Positions 1 through 8,081 are shown, counted from the stretch's first letter. The stretch: 8,315 nucleotides of DNA from Cyanothece sp. UBA12306 (GCA_003448685.1 DLXW01000074.1:1-8315), one strand, 5' to 3'. A program made the numbers and translations. The notes: generated from the letters alone by a model not told the origin.

Positions 1-50
1 CAACACCTTGAAAGGGCTGCTCCTATATCTTTACTAATTTTATTCTATAA

Positions 51-74
51 AGCCCACACTTGAGAGCGTGGGCT
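51..74 (-). terminator. Hairpin downstream of ado, possible terminator
   Basis: Two 7-bp arms (AGCCCAC at 51-57 and GTGGGCT at 68-74) pair perfectly around a 10-nt loop. The hairpin lies about 31 nt past the ado stop codon. Read in the ado direction it is followed by TTTATAG, a short T-rich run that is weaker than a classic U-tract. It could end the ado transcript. It could also be a dispersed repeat or the relic of a transposon end, because short GC-rich hairpins of this look occur at IS200/IS605 ends; this alternative rests on resemblance only. The rest of 1-105 shows no gene. Confidence 0.45.
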
Positions 75-105
75 AGGTGTCAATTAAGTTGAAACGAATT
101 GTGTC

Positions 106-801
106 TTAAGCAGCGACTAAGCCATGAGAAGACATCCGCATGATTTCACGAGTACTAAAGCCAATATTGCTTAAAGCATCCCCATAACTAATCATAAAGT
201 CTTCTATCAATGCGTCTCTTTCCATACCTAAAACTTTGGCATCTTTTTCAACTTGATCGAGCATTTTCCAGACAATCGGTAGATTATCTTTGTTTGCTTG
301 TTCTAATTCGGCTTTAGAATCGTCAAAATGTTCTTGAAGCCAAATTTCGCCAAAATTAAGATGGGTATATTCATCTTTAACTACCCCTTCTGTAATTTTG
401 CGAGCAAAAGGATCGGCAACGGGAATATAAATATTGTAAGCAGCGATCGCAAAGGATTCTATAATCAAAGATTGAATCAATAGACAAGTGACGATCTTCC
501 CTTCTGCTTTAGCTTTTTGGAAGTTTCCATGAAGTAGGGAGAAAAATTCCTGAGCATATTGCATATCAGGAATAACACTCAGATTCTTACCACAGGATTG
601 AAAACCCTTTTTGTGGCGGTTTTCCATCTTAGAAAGACGGATTAACTCTTCTTGATGCTCTGGCAGCAGTTGAACCATATCTATATAGTTACTATAGGCT
701 TCGTGCTCACCTTCAATGACAATGGCATTGATACGACTGTAGGCATCTTTATAGGTTTCGCTATTAAAGTCAAGCTCTGAGCGTTGCTGAAGCTCTGGCA
801 T
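106..801 (-). CDS. ado: Aldehyde-deformylating oxygenase (cyanobacterial alkane synthase)
   Basis: The 231-residue product is the full usual length of cyanobacterial ADO. This soluble, ferritin-like, di-iron enzyme converts C16/C18 fatty aldehydes, O2 and reducing equivalents (from ferredoxin) into a Cn-1 alkane or alkene plus formate. All six expected metal ligands are visible in an all-helical protein: E32, E60 and H63 (ExxH), E115, E144 and H147 (ExxH). The conserved Cys at 70 and the stretches around IVTCLLIQS and [20 protein letters not shown] are those of the family. The start is supported by AAAGGAG 12 nt upstream (plus-strand 814-820), a rather long spacing. The aldehyde comes from acyl-ACP reductase (aar), which is commonly adjacent in cyanobacteria. 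It is not in this window and may lie just beyond the left edge, downstream of ado. The gene is divergent from the CobT-like gene. Nothing appears broken. Confidence 0.97.
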   Translation of the reverse strand: MPELQQRSELDFNSETYKDAYSRINAIVIEGEHEAYSNYIDMVQLLPEHQEELIRLSKMENRHKKGFQSCGKNLSVIPDMQYAQEFFSLLHGNFQKAKAEGKIVTCLLIQSLIIESFAIAAYNIYIPVADPFARKITEGVVKDEYTHLNFGEIWLQEHFDDSKAELEQANKDNLPIVWKMLDQVEKDAKVLGMERDALIEDFMISYGDALSNIGFSTREIMRMSSHGLVAA

Positions 802-910
802 AATCTAATTTATCTCCTTTCGTGTATCAATTGACGTTAGTTGCTAAAGTGTATGTCCTTAATGAAATTATGGCTTTTGATGGTCAAGTCTAGCTTAATC
901 ATTATTCATA

Positions 911-939
911 ATTATAAATTGTACATTAACAAATAAAAA
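911..939 (-). promoter_or_regulatory. Possible ado promoter
   Basis: On the minus strand a perfect TATAAT (plus 911-916) lies 17 bp downstream of a poor -35 match, TTTTTA (plus 934-939). This would give a leader of about 100 nt before the ado ATG. The whole 802-1010 region is AT-rich, so such a box can arise by chance. It is the best candidate seen, but weak. Confidence 0.25.
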
Positions 940-947
940 TTTTTGTA

Positions 948-976
948 TTGACATCGTTTATGATACTCTCTCTTAC
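948..976 (+). promoter_or_regulatory. Possible promoter of the CobT-like gene
   Basis: A perfect TTGACA at 948-953 is followed 17 bp later by a weak -10 element, TCTTAC (971-976), giving a leader of about 30 nt. A better-looking -10 (TATGAT, 959-964) is also present but is only 5 bp from TTGACA, so those two boxes cannot serve one promoter. Start-site mapping would decide between them. Confidence 0.3.
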
Positions 977-1010
977 CACACCTCCGAGTCTCCCACACTA
1001 AAGATCAAAA

Positions 1011-2117
1011 ATGATTGAAGTTTATACTCAACGAGAACAAACTGAACAATGGTTGCAAAAATATAAACATTATCACCCCATTTTTGCCTGTATTTTAGGA
1101 TTTACGCAGACGGGATTAATTCCAGGTATTTCTGCGGCTGGAGCAACTCCCGAAGCTCGAAAATATACCGCGATCGCCGATGCAGAATTTTTAATTAAAG
1201 GAATTCAATCTCAATCTCAATCTCAATATCCTTTACCTCCTTTAATTAAAGGGGTTTCTCCTGTTTTGATTACTCGCGCTATTATTGAGTCTCTTAATAT
1301 TCCTGTTTATCTGTTTAACGCTGGTTTAACCTACCCTCCTACTGTCAATCATGTCAATTTAGGGGGTATTCCTGCTAATTGTATTACCACCGGAAATGCC
1401 TTACCTCTAGCAACTATTAATCATCTTTTTCAACAGGGCTTACAATGGGGAGCAAAACTTGCTACCAATGCGTCTAATTCCTATCTAATTGTTAGTGAAT
1501 GTGTCGTGGGGGGAACCACAACCGCTTTGGCTATTCTGACAGGACTAGGAATTGATGCCACCAGAAAAGTCAATAGTAGCCATCCTCTATGTAATCATGA
1601 GCAAAAATGGTTAGTTGTGCAAAGTGGACTGACTCAAGCAGGATTTTATCCTATATTGGAGCCGATTGATCCTTTTGCCCTAGTCGCTGCTGTGGGGGAC
1701 CCTATGCAAATTGTTACTGCGGGAATGGCGATCGCTGCTAGCCATCAAACAGGGGTTCTTTTAGCTGGAGGAACCCAAATGTTAGCGGTTTATGCTCTAA
1801 TTAAAGCAATTATTAATCAATATCAAGAACCTGCCAAGTTAGAGAGAATTGTCGTGGGAACTACTCGCTGGGTAGCAGAAGATCCCACGGGGGATACGGT
1901 GGGCTTAGCCGAAGAGATAGGGGAGGTTGGTCTATTAGCCACCAAATTGAGTTTTAAGCCCTCAGACTACCCTCAATTACGTATTTATGAGGAGGGATAC
2001 GTTAAAGAAGGTGTGGGTGCTGGAGGCTGCGCGATCGCAGCTAGTCTTTCCTATGGTTGGACTCAAGAACAGTTATTAATTGCGATCGAATCTATCGTCA
2101 GTGCTAAAAACATTTAA
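1011..2117 (+). CDS. CobT-like nicotinate-nucleotide:base phosphoribosyltransferase (UPF0284/TIGR00303 family)
   Basis: The 368-residue product matches the cyanobacterial/archaeal CobT-like family (UPF0284), distant kin of bacterial CobT. CobT transfers ribose phosphate from nicotinate mononucleotide to the lower-ligand base of cobamides. The glycine-rich segment E163-CVVGGTTTA resembles the phosphate-binding GxxGxGNTTxA region of CobT. EGVGAGG at 333-339 resembles the C-terminal segment carrying the catalytic glutamate, which would make E333 the candidate base. VAAVGDPMQ (225-233) and LAGGTQMLA (251-259) are further family-like blocks. Residues 67-72 are a low-complexity SQSQSQ stretch encoded by a hexanucleotide repeat. 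No signal peptide or membrane segment is evident, so it should be cytosolic. No Shine-Dalgarno sequence precedes the ATG. Many cyanobacteria make pseudocobalamin, so the base used may be adenine rather than dimethylbenzimidazole; that is inference. No cobalamin gene lies next to it here. Confidence 0.85.
   Translation: MIEVYTQREQTEQWLQKYKHYHPIFACILGFTQTGLIPGISAAGATPEARKYTAIADAEFLIKGIQSQSQSQYPLPPLIKGVSPVLITRAIIESLNIPVYLFNAGLTYPPTVNHVNLGGIPANCITTGNALPLATINHLFQQGLQWGAKLATNASNSYLIVSECVVGGTTTALAILTGLGIDATRKVNSSHPLCNHEQKWLVVQSGLTQAGFYPILEPIDPFALVAAVGDPMQIVTAGMAIAASHQTGVLLAGGTQMLAVYALIKAIINQYQEPAKLERIVVGTTRWVAEDPTGDTVGLAEEIGEVGLLATKLSFKPSDYPQLRIYEEGYVKEGVGAGGCAIAASLSYGWTQEQLLIAIESIVSAKNI
1205..1227 (+). 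repeat. In-frame hexanucleotide tandem repeat in the CobT-like gene
   Basis: TCAATC is repeated three times, followed by a partial TCAAT. The repeat encodes the SQSQSQ run near residues 66-72. The six-base unit keeps the reading frame whatever the copy number. The run sits between conserved blocks, probably in a surface loop. Confidence 0.8.
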
Positions 2118-2166
2118 CTAATCTAAAGTTATAGCATTACAAACAATGGTTAGGATACATGGATTC

Positions 2167-2187
2167 GGGTGTAGGGTGTAGGGTGTG
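2167..2187. repeat. Heptanucleotide tandem repeat (STRR-like), GGGTGTA x3
   Basis: Three contiguous 7-bp units occur at 2167-2173, 2174-2180 and 2181-2187; the last has G for A at its final position. They sit in the 100-bp gap between the convergent CobT-like and permease genes. Short tandemly repeated repetitive (STRR) heptamers in intergenic DNA are a known feature of cyanobacterial genomes. No clear terminator hairpin was seen in this gap. Confidence 0.75.
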
Positions 2188-2217
2188 GGGAGAAATTAGA
2201 AGACAACTCAAAAAATT

Positions 2218-3105
2218 TCAAGATAAAGTTGGATTTTGGGACACCTTAAGATTAATAATTGAAAGAACTAAAATAACTAAAAATAAAATTAAACCAATGG
2301 TACAAGCATAATTAATATCTAAATCTTGAAATGCCCTTTCATATAGATAATAAACCACCGTTTTAGAACTATTGCGCGGTCCCCCTTGAGTCATAATATA
2401 AACTTCTTCAAAAACCTTAGTCGCGGCGATCGCACTAATCACTCCTACTAATAATAAATAGGGACGCATTAGAGGAAGAGTAATATCCCAATGTTTACGC
2501 CAACCATCAGAACCGTCAATAGCAGCAGCTTCGTATAATTCCTCAGGAATAGATTGCAGACCTGCTAAGTAAATTACCATATAATAACCTAGTCCTTTCC
2601 AGACAGTAACCACCATGACGCTAAAAATAGCTAATTGAGGACTGGTTAACCAAGGTATTCCTGAAGAAATTCCCCATTGTTGCAGCAATTGATTAAACAA
2701 ACCATTAGAATTATAAAGAGCTTTCCAAGCAATACCAGCAACCACCATAGAAATTACTACAGGTGCATAAAAAGCCATTCTAAATAGACTAATACCTCGT
2801 AATTTTTTATTGACTAAAATAGCTAAACCTAGGGGAAATATTATCAAAATAGGAACGACAACTATTAAATACAATAAAGTATTCCTTAGGGTTTGCCAAA
2901 AAACTGGATCTTTAGCTAAACGTTGAAAATTTGCTAACCCAATCCATTTGGGAGCTTGGGTTAAATCATAATCATATTGAGTAAAACTTAAAGAAAAAGC
3001 TTGTATTGCTGGAAAAAAAACCGTAATTCCTAACACTAAAAGTGCCGGCAATAAGAACAAATAAGGAATAATTTTTTGCGGAATTTTAACACTTGTTTTT
3101 AACAT
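2218..3105 (-). CDS. Sugar ABC transporter permease, MalF type
   Basis: This 295-residue polytopic membrane protein has six hydrophobic segments, at roughly 13-35, 72-99, 107-131, 158-183, 216-237 and 266-286, as expected for MalF/UgpA-like permeases without the extra N-terminal helices of E. coli MalF. The cytoplasmic EAA loop, which contacts the ATPase, is clear: EAAAIDG at 192-198, ending with the conserved LP at 210-211. The protein would form half of the channel in the cytoplasmic membrane of a carbohydrate importer. The second permease, the substrate-binding protein and the ATPase are not in the window, so the substrate cannot be named. The gene begins 26 bp after the flavodiiron stop codon on the same strand, with no obvious Shine-Dalgarno sequence, which suggests co-transcription with it. 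No truncation is seen; length is normal for the family. Confidence 0.9.
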   Translation of the reverse strand: MLKTSVKIPQKIIPYLFLLPALLVLGITVFFPAIQAFSLSFTQYDYDLTQAPKWIGLANFQRLAKDPVFWQTLRNTLLYLIVVVPILIIFPLGLAILVNKKLRGISLFRMAFYAPVVISMVVAGIAWKALYNSNGLFNQLLQQWGISSGIPWLTSPQLAIFSVMVVTVWKGLGYYMVIYLAGLQSIPEELYEAAAIDGSDGWRKHWDITLPLMRPYLLLVGVISAIAATKVFEEVYIMTQGGPRNSSKTVVYYLYERAFQDLDINYACTIGLILFLVILVLSIINLKVSQNPTLS

Positions 3106-3131
3106 ATGGCATTGTTAACTATTAACTTAAT

Positions 3132-4856
3132 TTAATAATGGTTTCCTGATTTACGATGATGAATTGCGGTTACTCCATCTTGTAAAACTTGACCTTTTTG
3201 AACAACCCCATAAATTACCCAATGATCCCCACATTCCATGCGATCGCTCACTTGACATTCTAGATAGGCTAAGGCATCTTTTAGAATAGGAGAACCATTC
3301 TGAGCTGTTTCGATTTCTATTCCCACAAAACGATCTTCTCCTGGGGCAAAAGGTTTGAGAAAATGCTTCATTAAACCTAAATAACTACCATCTTGCAGAA
3401 TATTGAGGACAAAATAACTGCCGCGATATAATAAAGACTCGATCGCCCGTTCTTTAGCAACCGCTACCGTAAACCCTGGAGGATTAAAAGTTGCTTGGGA
3501 TACCCAAGAAGCTAACATCGCACCACTAACCTCTTCTTGCTGACAAGTTACGATACATAAAGAGCCTACAATGCGTCCTAGTGCTTGTTCTGTTCGCGCT
3601 GTTTGGGACTGATTTACGGAAGGTTTGGGTTGACGGCTTTTTTGGGCTTTTTTCACCGCTTGGGCGAAGTCTGTTCCCGCTTCCTCGCAGGTTTTGAGGA
3701 TGGCATCAGTGGGCTTAAATTTTACACGGATGGGGTCAAAACCAAAGCGATATCCCCCATCACGCAATTTGTTTTCGAGGAGATCGATCGCTTCTCCACT
3801 CCAACCAAAAGATCCAAAAACCCCCGCTAATTTGCTTTTATCAGCATTAGCTAAAGTGATTCCTAAAGCCGTTTGTATCTGGGTTGGGGCATGTCCACCC
3901 AAGGTAGGGGAACCAAAAATAAAGCCACTACATTTGTTAATTGCTTCCTTAATTTCTTCAGGTTCAGCTACTTCAGCATTAATTGATTCTATCGTCACTC
4001 CTGTTTTGGTAATTCCCTTAGCAATTGCTTGAGCTAAAGTGGCAGTATTACCGTAAGCTGAGGCATAAATTAAGGCTATACTAAAATCTTGGGATTTCTG
4101 ATTAGTTAACCATTGTTGATAGGATAAAGTTAATTCTTTTAAGCCATATCGTACCAATGGGCCATGACCAGTACCATAAATTTTAGGAGTTTTTTGGGCT
4201 AATTTTTCTAATCCAGCGCTCACCTGTTTACCATAAGGAGCAATGATACAATCGAAGTAATAACGGCGATCTTCGGCATAAACTTTCCACCCTTCATCAA
4301 ATACCTGATCCCCACAAACATGGGCTCCAAATAATTTATCAGTAAATAGAATCTTCGTTTGCGAATCATAGGTACATAATTGATCGGGATAACGAGGGTT
4401 AGGCGTAGGAACAAAGGATAATTGATGGCCTTTTCCTAGGTCTAGTTTGGTCTCTTCTCCTTTAATTATTTTAATTTGACTAGGAAATTTAGGTAATAAA
4501 ATATTAGGTAATAATATTGCCCCAGGATTAGAACAAACCATGGTGATTTGGGGGGCAATTTCTAATAAAGCTTTTAGGGTTTCTCCTCGGTTGGCATTGA
4601 CATGACCTAAAATCACATAATCAATGGTTTTAGGATCAATTCGTTCTTTTAAAACTTTTAAAAAAATTTCAGTGAAGGATTCTCCAGGAGGATCAAACAG
4701 GGCAATTTTATCGCCTTGAATTAAGTATGAGTTAGCTGTTGTTCCCCTTTGTAGAGCATATTCTATTTCAAATTTTAGTCTATCCCAAGTCCGCGATCGC
4801 AATAATAGGGTGTCAGTCGCAATGGGAAAAATTTGAACATCTTTAGGTTTTATCAT
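3132..4856 (-). CDS. Flavodiiron (diflavin) protein, Flv1/Flv2 class with non-canonical metal site
   Basis: The 574-residue protein has the three-domain layout specific to oxygenic phototrophs. A metallo-beta-lactamase-like domain spans about 10-250, a flavodoxin domain about 257-400 (FMN loop near ASAYGNT, 265-271), and a flavin-reductase-like domain about 425-574. Such proteins pass photosynthetic electrons to O2, giving water without reactive oxygen species. Canonical di-iron ligands follow H-x-E-x-D-H ... H ... D ... H. Here H85 and H231 remain, but the other positions read N87, N89, R90, R155 and K174, so normal Fe binding is unlikely. This is the pattern of Flv1 and Flv2, which pair with canonical Flv3 or Flv4. 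No partner gene is in the window, and I cannot choose Flv1 or Flv2 without a tree. No Shine-Dalgarno sequence precedes the ATG. It lies between hupL (293 bp upstream) and a sugar permease gene (26 bp downstream), all on one strand. Confidence 0.93.
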   Translation of the reverse strand: MIKPKDVQIFPIATDTLLLRSRTWDRLKFEIEYALQRGTTANSYLIQGDKIALFDPPGESFTEIFLKVLKERIDPKTIDYVILGHVNANRGETLKALLEIAPQITMVCSNPGAILLPNILLPKFPSQIKIIKGEETKLDLGKGHQLSFVPTPNPRYPDQLCTYDSQTKILFTDKLFGAHVCGDQVFDEGWKVYAEDRRYYFDCIIAPYGKQVSAGLEKLAQKTPKIYGTGHGPLVRYGLKELTLSYQQWLTNQKSQDFSIALIYASAYGNTATLAQAIAKGITKTGVTIESINAEVAEPEEIKEAINKCSGFIFGSPTLGGHAPTQIQTALGITLANADKSKLAGVFGSFGWSGEAIDLLENKLRDGGYRFGFDPIRVKFKPTDAILKTCEEAGTDFAQAVKKAQKSRQPKPSVNQSQTARTEQALGRIVGSLCIVTCQQEEVSGAMLASWVSQATFNPPGFTVAVAKERAIESLLYRGSYFVLNILQDGSYLGLMKHFLKPFAPGEDRFVGIEIETAQNGSPILKDALAYLECQVSDRMECGDHWVIYGVVQKGQVLQDGVTAIHHRKSGNHY

Positions 4857-4981
4857 AGATCTTGTGGCTTAGTTTTTTAGTCAGGTTAACTTTTCGATTA
4901 AGTCTGAGATTTATATATTCATCTTTCTGCCAGCAATTAGCTAAACTGTCCTAGCAGACTGCATTAATTCCTTGATTGTTT

Positions 4982-5034
4982 ATTATATATCTATGTTGAA
5001 TGTTTATGATACCTTGGCGCATTAAAATGATACC
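4982..5034 (-). promoter_or_regulatory. Possible flavodiiron promoter with paired 8-bp direct repeats
   Basis: On the minus strand, TATAAT (plus 4982-4987) lies downstream of two identical GGTATCAT octamers, at plus 5006-5013 and 5027-5034. The octamers are 21 bp apart, two helical turns. The proximal copy overlaps the -35 position, and no good TTGACA box is present there. This layout is what an activator binding two same-face sites would need, but no known consensus was recognised. The predicted leader before the flavodiiron ATG is about 120 nt. Confidence 0.35.
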
Positions 5035-5051
5035 AAATCCGCTTAATAAAG

Positions 5052-5068
5052 CCGTCGTAGAACGACGG
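5052..5068 (-). terminator. GC-rich hairpin downstream of hupL, possible terminator
   Basis: CCGTCGT (5052-5058) pairs perfectly with ACGACGG (5062-5068) around a 3-nt loop. In the hupL direction it is followed by CTTTATTAAG, a modest T-rich run. It is the best terminator candidate between hupL and the flavodiiron gene, about 80 nt past the hupL stop. The flank GGCTTTAT also follows the hairpin at 51-74. A relic of an IS200/IS605 right end is an alternative, judged only by resemblance. Confidence 0.45.
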
Positions 5069-5090
5069 GGTTTCAGACCCAAATTTTTGA

Positions 5091-5112
5091 TGAAGAGGCG
5101 ATCGCTTCTTCA
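5091..5112. repeat. 22-bp imperfect palindrome centred on a HIP1 octamer
   Basis: TGAAGAG/GCGATCGC/TTCTTCA folds on itself with a single mismatched pair (5097 with 5106). The core GCGATCGC (5098-5105) is the HIP1 palindrome. It is the middle of three inverted repeats between hupL and the flavodiiron gene. Confidence 0.6.
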
Positions 5113-5119
5113 ATATGAT

Positions 5120-5144
5120 GTAAGGTGGGCAATACCCACCTTAC
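5120..5144. repeat. Perfect 10-bp inverted repeat directly behind hupL
   Basis: GTAAGGTGGG (5120-5129) and CCCACCTTAC (5135-5144) pair perfectly around a 5-nt loop, starting 5 nt after the hupL stop codon. No U-run follows on either strand, so it is not a classic terminator. It may protect the hupSL mRNA 3' end or be a dispersed palindrome; very similar TAAGGTGGGCA-type palindromes are, from memory, common between cyanobacterial genes. Confidence 0.7.
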
Positions 5145-5149
5145 AAAAG

Positions 5150-6745
<1,596 letters not shown>

Positions 6746-6805
6746 GTTTTCCTCTCAAAGATTAATAGACTATGGGAATAGGAAATAGATCTTGATCAAC
6801 CATCA

Positions 6806-6830
6806 ACTATTCACTATTCACTATTCACTA
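6806..6830. repeat. Heptanucleotide tandem repeat between hupS and hupL
   Basis: ACTATTC is repeated three times (6806-6812, 6813-6819, 6820-6826), followed by ACTA, about 3.6 copies. It belongs to the same class as the STRR heptamers of cyanobacteria. Because it lies inside the likely hupSL transcript, it would be part of the mRNA spacer rather than untranscribed DNA. Confidence 0.8.
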
Positions 6831-6834
6831 ACCA

Positions 6835-6866
6835 AGCTTTCACCTCCAAAATTGAAGATGAAAGCT
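6835..6866 (-). repeat. Hairpin just after the hupS stop codon
   Basis: AGCTTTCA (6835-6842) pairs perfectly with TGAAAGCT (6859-6866) around a 16-nt loop, starting 6 nt after the hupS stop. There is no U-run, so full termination is unlikely. It may stabilise hupS mRNA or tune the HupS:HupL ratio. Repeats and predicted hairpins in the hupS-hupL gap have, from memory, been reported in other cyanobacteria. Confidence 0.5.
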
Positions 6867-6872
6867 AAGATT

Positions 6873-7835
6873 TTAAACAGTGAACATATCCTCATTGGCC
6901 CAAGATGGGACGGCATTTTTGCCCCTAAGTGTATCTAAGGCATACTCTTTTTTATGAACCCCTGGGGGTAAGTCTTTGGGAACACCCATCACAGTTCGGG
7001 TCTTAAAGACTGTTCCTGGTTTAAGATCATAGAAAGGAAACTCAGGTTCGGTACAGCCTAAACAGGGCATTCCAGCGCGAGTTTTCGATGATACTCTATT
7101 CCAAAGGATTCTATTACAAGAAGAATGGGTCATGGGTCCGCGACAACCCATATCATAGAAGAGGCATCCGGTACGCTGTCCAAAGTCGTGGGTACTCGAT
7201 TTATAGGCAAAGTGCATATTGCGAGTACAACCGGTTTGGGTAAAGCTACGGAAGAAGGTTTCAGGACGGTGAAATTCATCTAGGGTTAGGTCTCCTACCC
7301 GTCCAGTAGCAACGGCAACTAAAATTTGACTAATCCAGTCGGGATGGGCGGGACAACCTGGTATATTAATGACAGGTAGGCCAGCTTGGGAAACATAGTT
7401 AGCCCCTAAAAATCCCCCTTCTTTACGTTTGAGGAATTGTACCCCAACCGATTCGCTGGGGTTGGGTGACATGGCTGGAATACCCCCATAGGTAGCACAG
7501 TCTCCCACGGCTACCACAAAACCTGCCACTTTCGATAGGTCTTCTAACCAGTCTTTCATGGGACGGCCGGCAAATCTATTCCATTCTCCGGTTCCATGGG
7601 GGGCTTGGACAACGCTTCCTTCAAAAACTAGGATATCAACGGTAATTTTGCCGCTAACACAGTCTTTTAGAAGTTGCTGTAAGCTGTCTCCCAATTCTAG
7701 CCCTAAAGAAGGATGCCACAGCACATTAATGCCAAAATCGGTAATTAAATCAACAACGGTGGGTTCTTCTGCATTGAGGAATGATAAGGTATTCCCACTA
7801 CAGGCCCCACCTTGTAGCCAAAGAACATTAGCCAT
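6873..7835 (-). CDS. hupS: Uptake [NiFe]-hydrogenase small subunit HupS
   Basis: The 320-residue protein carries three Fe-S clusters that take electrons from HupL. It starts directly with the hydrogenase fold and has neither a Tat signal peptide nor a C-terminal membrane helix, as in cyanobacterial (group 2a) enzymes. By motif alignment the proximal cluster uses C12, C113 and C161, with N15 where bacterial homologues have the second Cys of CxxC. The distal cluster would use C203, C224 and C231, with Q200 where His is usual. The medial cluster has C240, C258 and C261. Unusual ligands are known for Nostoc HupS, which still binds three clusters, so these are not defects. Only a weak ribosome site (AGAG) precedes the ATG. 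It is the first gene of the likely hupSL operon. Its upstream region contains a near-consensus NtcA box, fitting nitrogen control. Confidence 0.97.
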   Translation of the reverse strand: MANVLWLQGGACSGNTLSFLNAEEPTVVDLITDFGINVLWHPSLGLELGDSLQQLLKDCVSGKITVDILVFEGSVVQAPHGTGEWNRFAGRPMKDWLEDLSKVAGFVVAVGDCATYGGIPAMSPNPSESVGVQFLKRKEGGFLGANYVSQAGLPVINIPGCPAHPDWISQILVAVATGRVGDLTLDEFHRPETFFRSFTQTGCTRNMHFAYKSSTHDFGQRTGCLFYDMGCRGPMTHSSCNRILWNRVSSKTRAGMPCLGCTEPEFPFYDLKPGTVFKTRTVMGVPKDLPPGVHKKEYALDTLRGKNAVPSWANEDMFTV

Positions 7836-7857
7836 AAGCTATCTCTTTTTGGTGTCT

Positions 7858-7900
7858 ATTGTCACTTAATCATGCAATCAATTTTTGTTAGCAATGGTAC
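7858..7900 (-). promoter_or_regulatory. Possible NtcA-type promoter of hupSL
   Basis: On the minus strand GTA-N8-AAC (plus 7887-7900) differs by one base from the NtcA consensus GTA-N8-TAC. It is followed after 23 nt by GACAAT (plus 7858-7863), a partial -10 box. Spacing of about 22 nt between box and -10 is typical of NtcA-activated promoters. Transcription would start close to the hupS ATG (7835). The site is plausible for a nitrogen-fixation-linked gene, but one mismatch in six fixed bases makes chance occurrence likely enough to need proof. Confidence 0.35.
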
Positions 7901-8081
7901 TTCTTTAGGAAAAATTTATAACTGAGAATGCTATATTCTAATATAATCCTATTTTGAGTATTATTGACTGCAAAGAAATTATAAAGAAAAATTAACTTAT
8001 GTCAAAAAACATTATTTAATTCAACAGATAATAATTTTAGTTAAGATTTACTTAATTTCTATCTTATAGTTATGGTTTTGA
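7901..8081. other. AT-rich intergenic stretch without recognisable gene
   Basis: Together with 7836-7900 this forms about 250 bp between hupS and the kinase fragment. It is very AT-rich. A TATAAT (7942-7947, plus) and a TTGACT (7964-7969, plus) occur but are not spaced as one promoter. No tRNA, no CRISPR-like repeat and no credible open frame were seen. Confidence 0.6.

Noticed and set aside
2118..2217. Terminator between the convergent CobT-like and permease genes
   Set aside because: No stable stem with a U-run was found; only the heptamer repeat and A/T-rich DNA are present.
3585..4032. Two overlapping plus-strand open frames inside the flavodiiron gene
   Set aside because: They are antisense to a well-conserved gene, show no recognisable domain or start signal, and their composition follows the opposite strand.
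4220..4414. Minus-strand 64-residue open frame
   Set aside because: It is an out-of-frame shadow of the flavodiiron gene.
956..5012. Shared 11-mer GTTTATGATAC at 956-966 and 5002-5012 as a common operator
   Set aside because: In 8.3 kb of AT-rich DNA several 11-base matches are expected by chance, and the two copies sit in different promoter contexts.
7558..7869. Plus-strand 103-residue open frame over the start of hupS
   Set aside because: It is antisense to the conserved hupS N-terminal region and has no ribosome site or recognisable motif.
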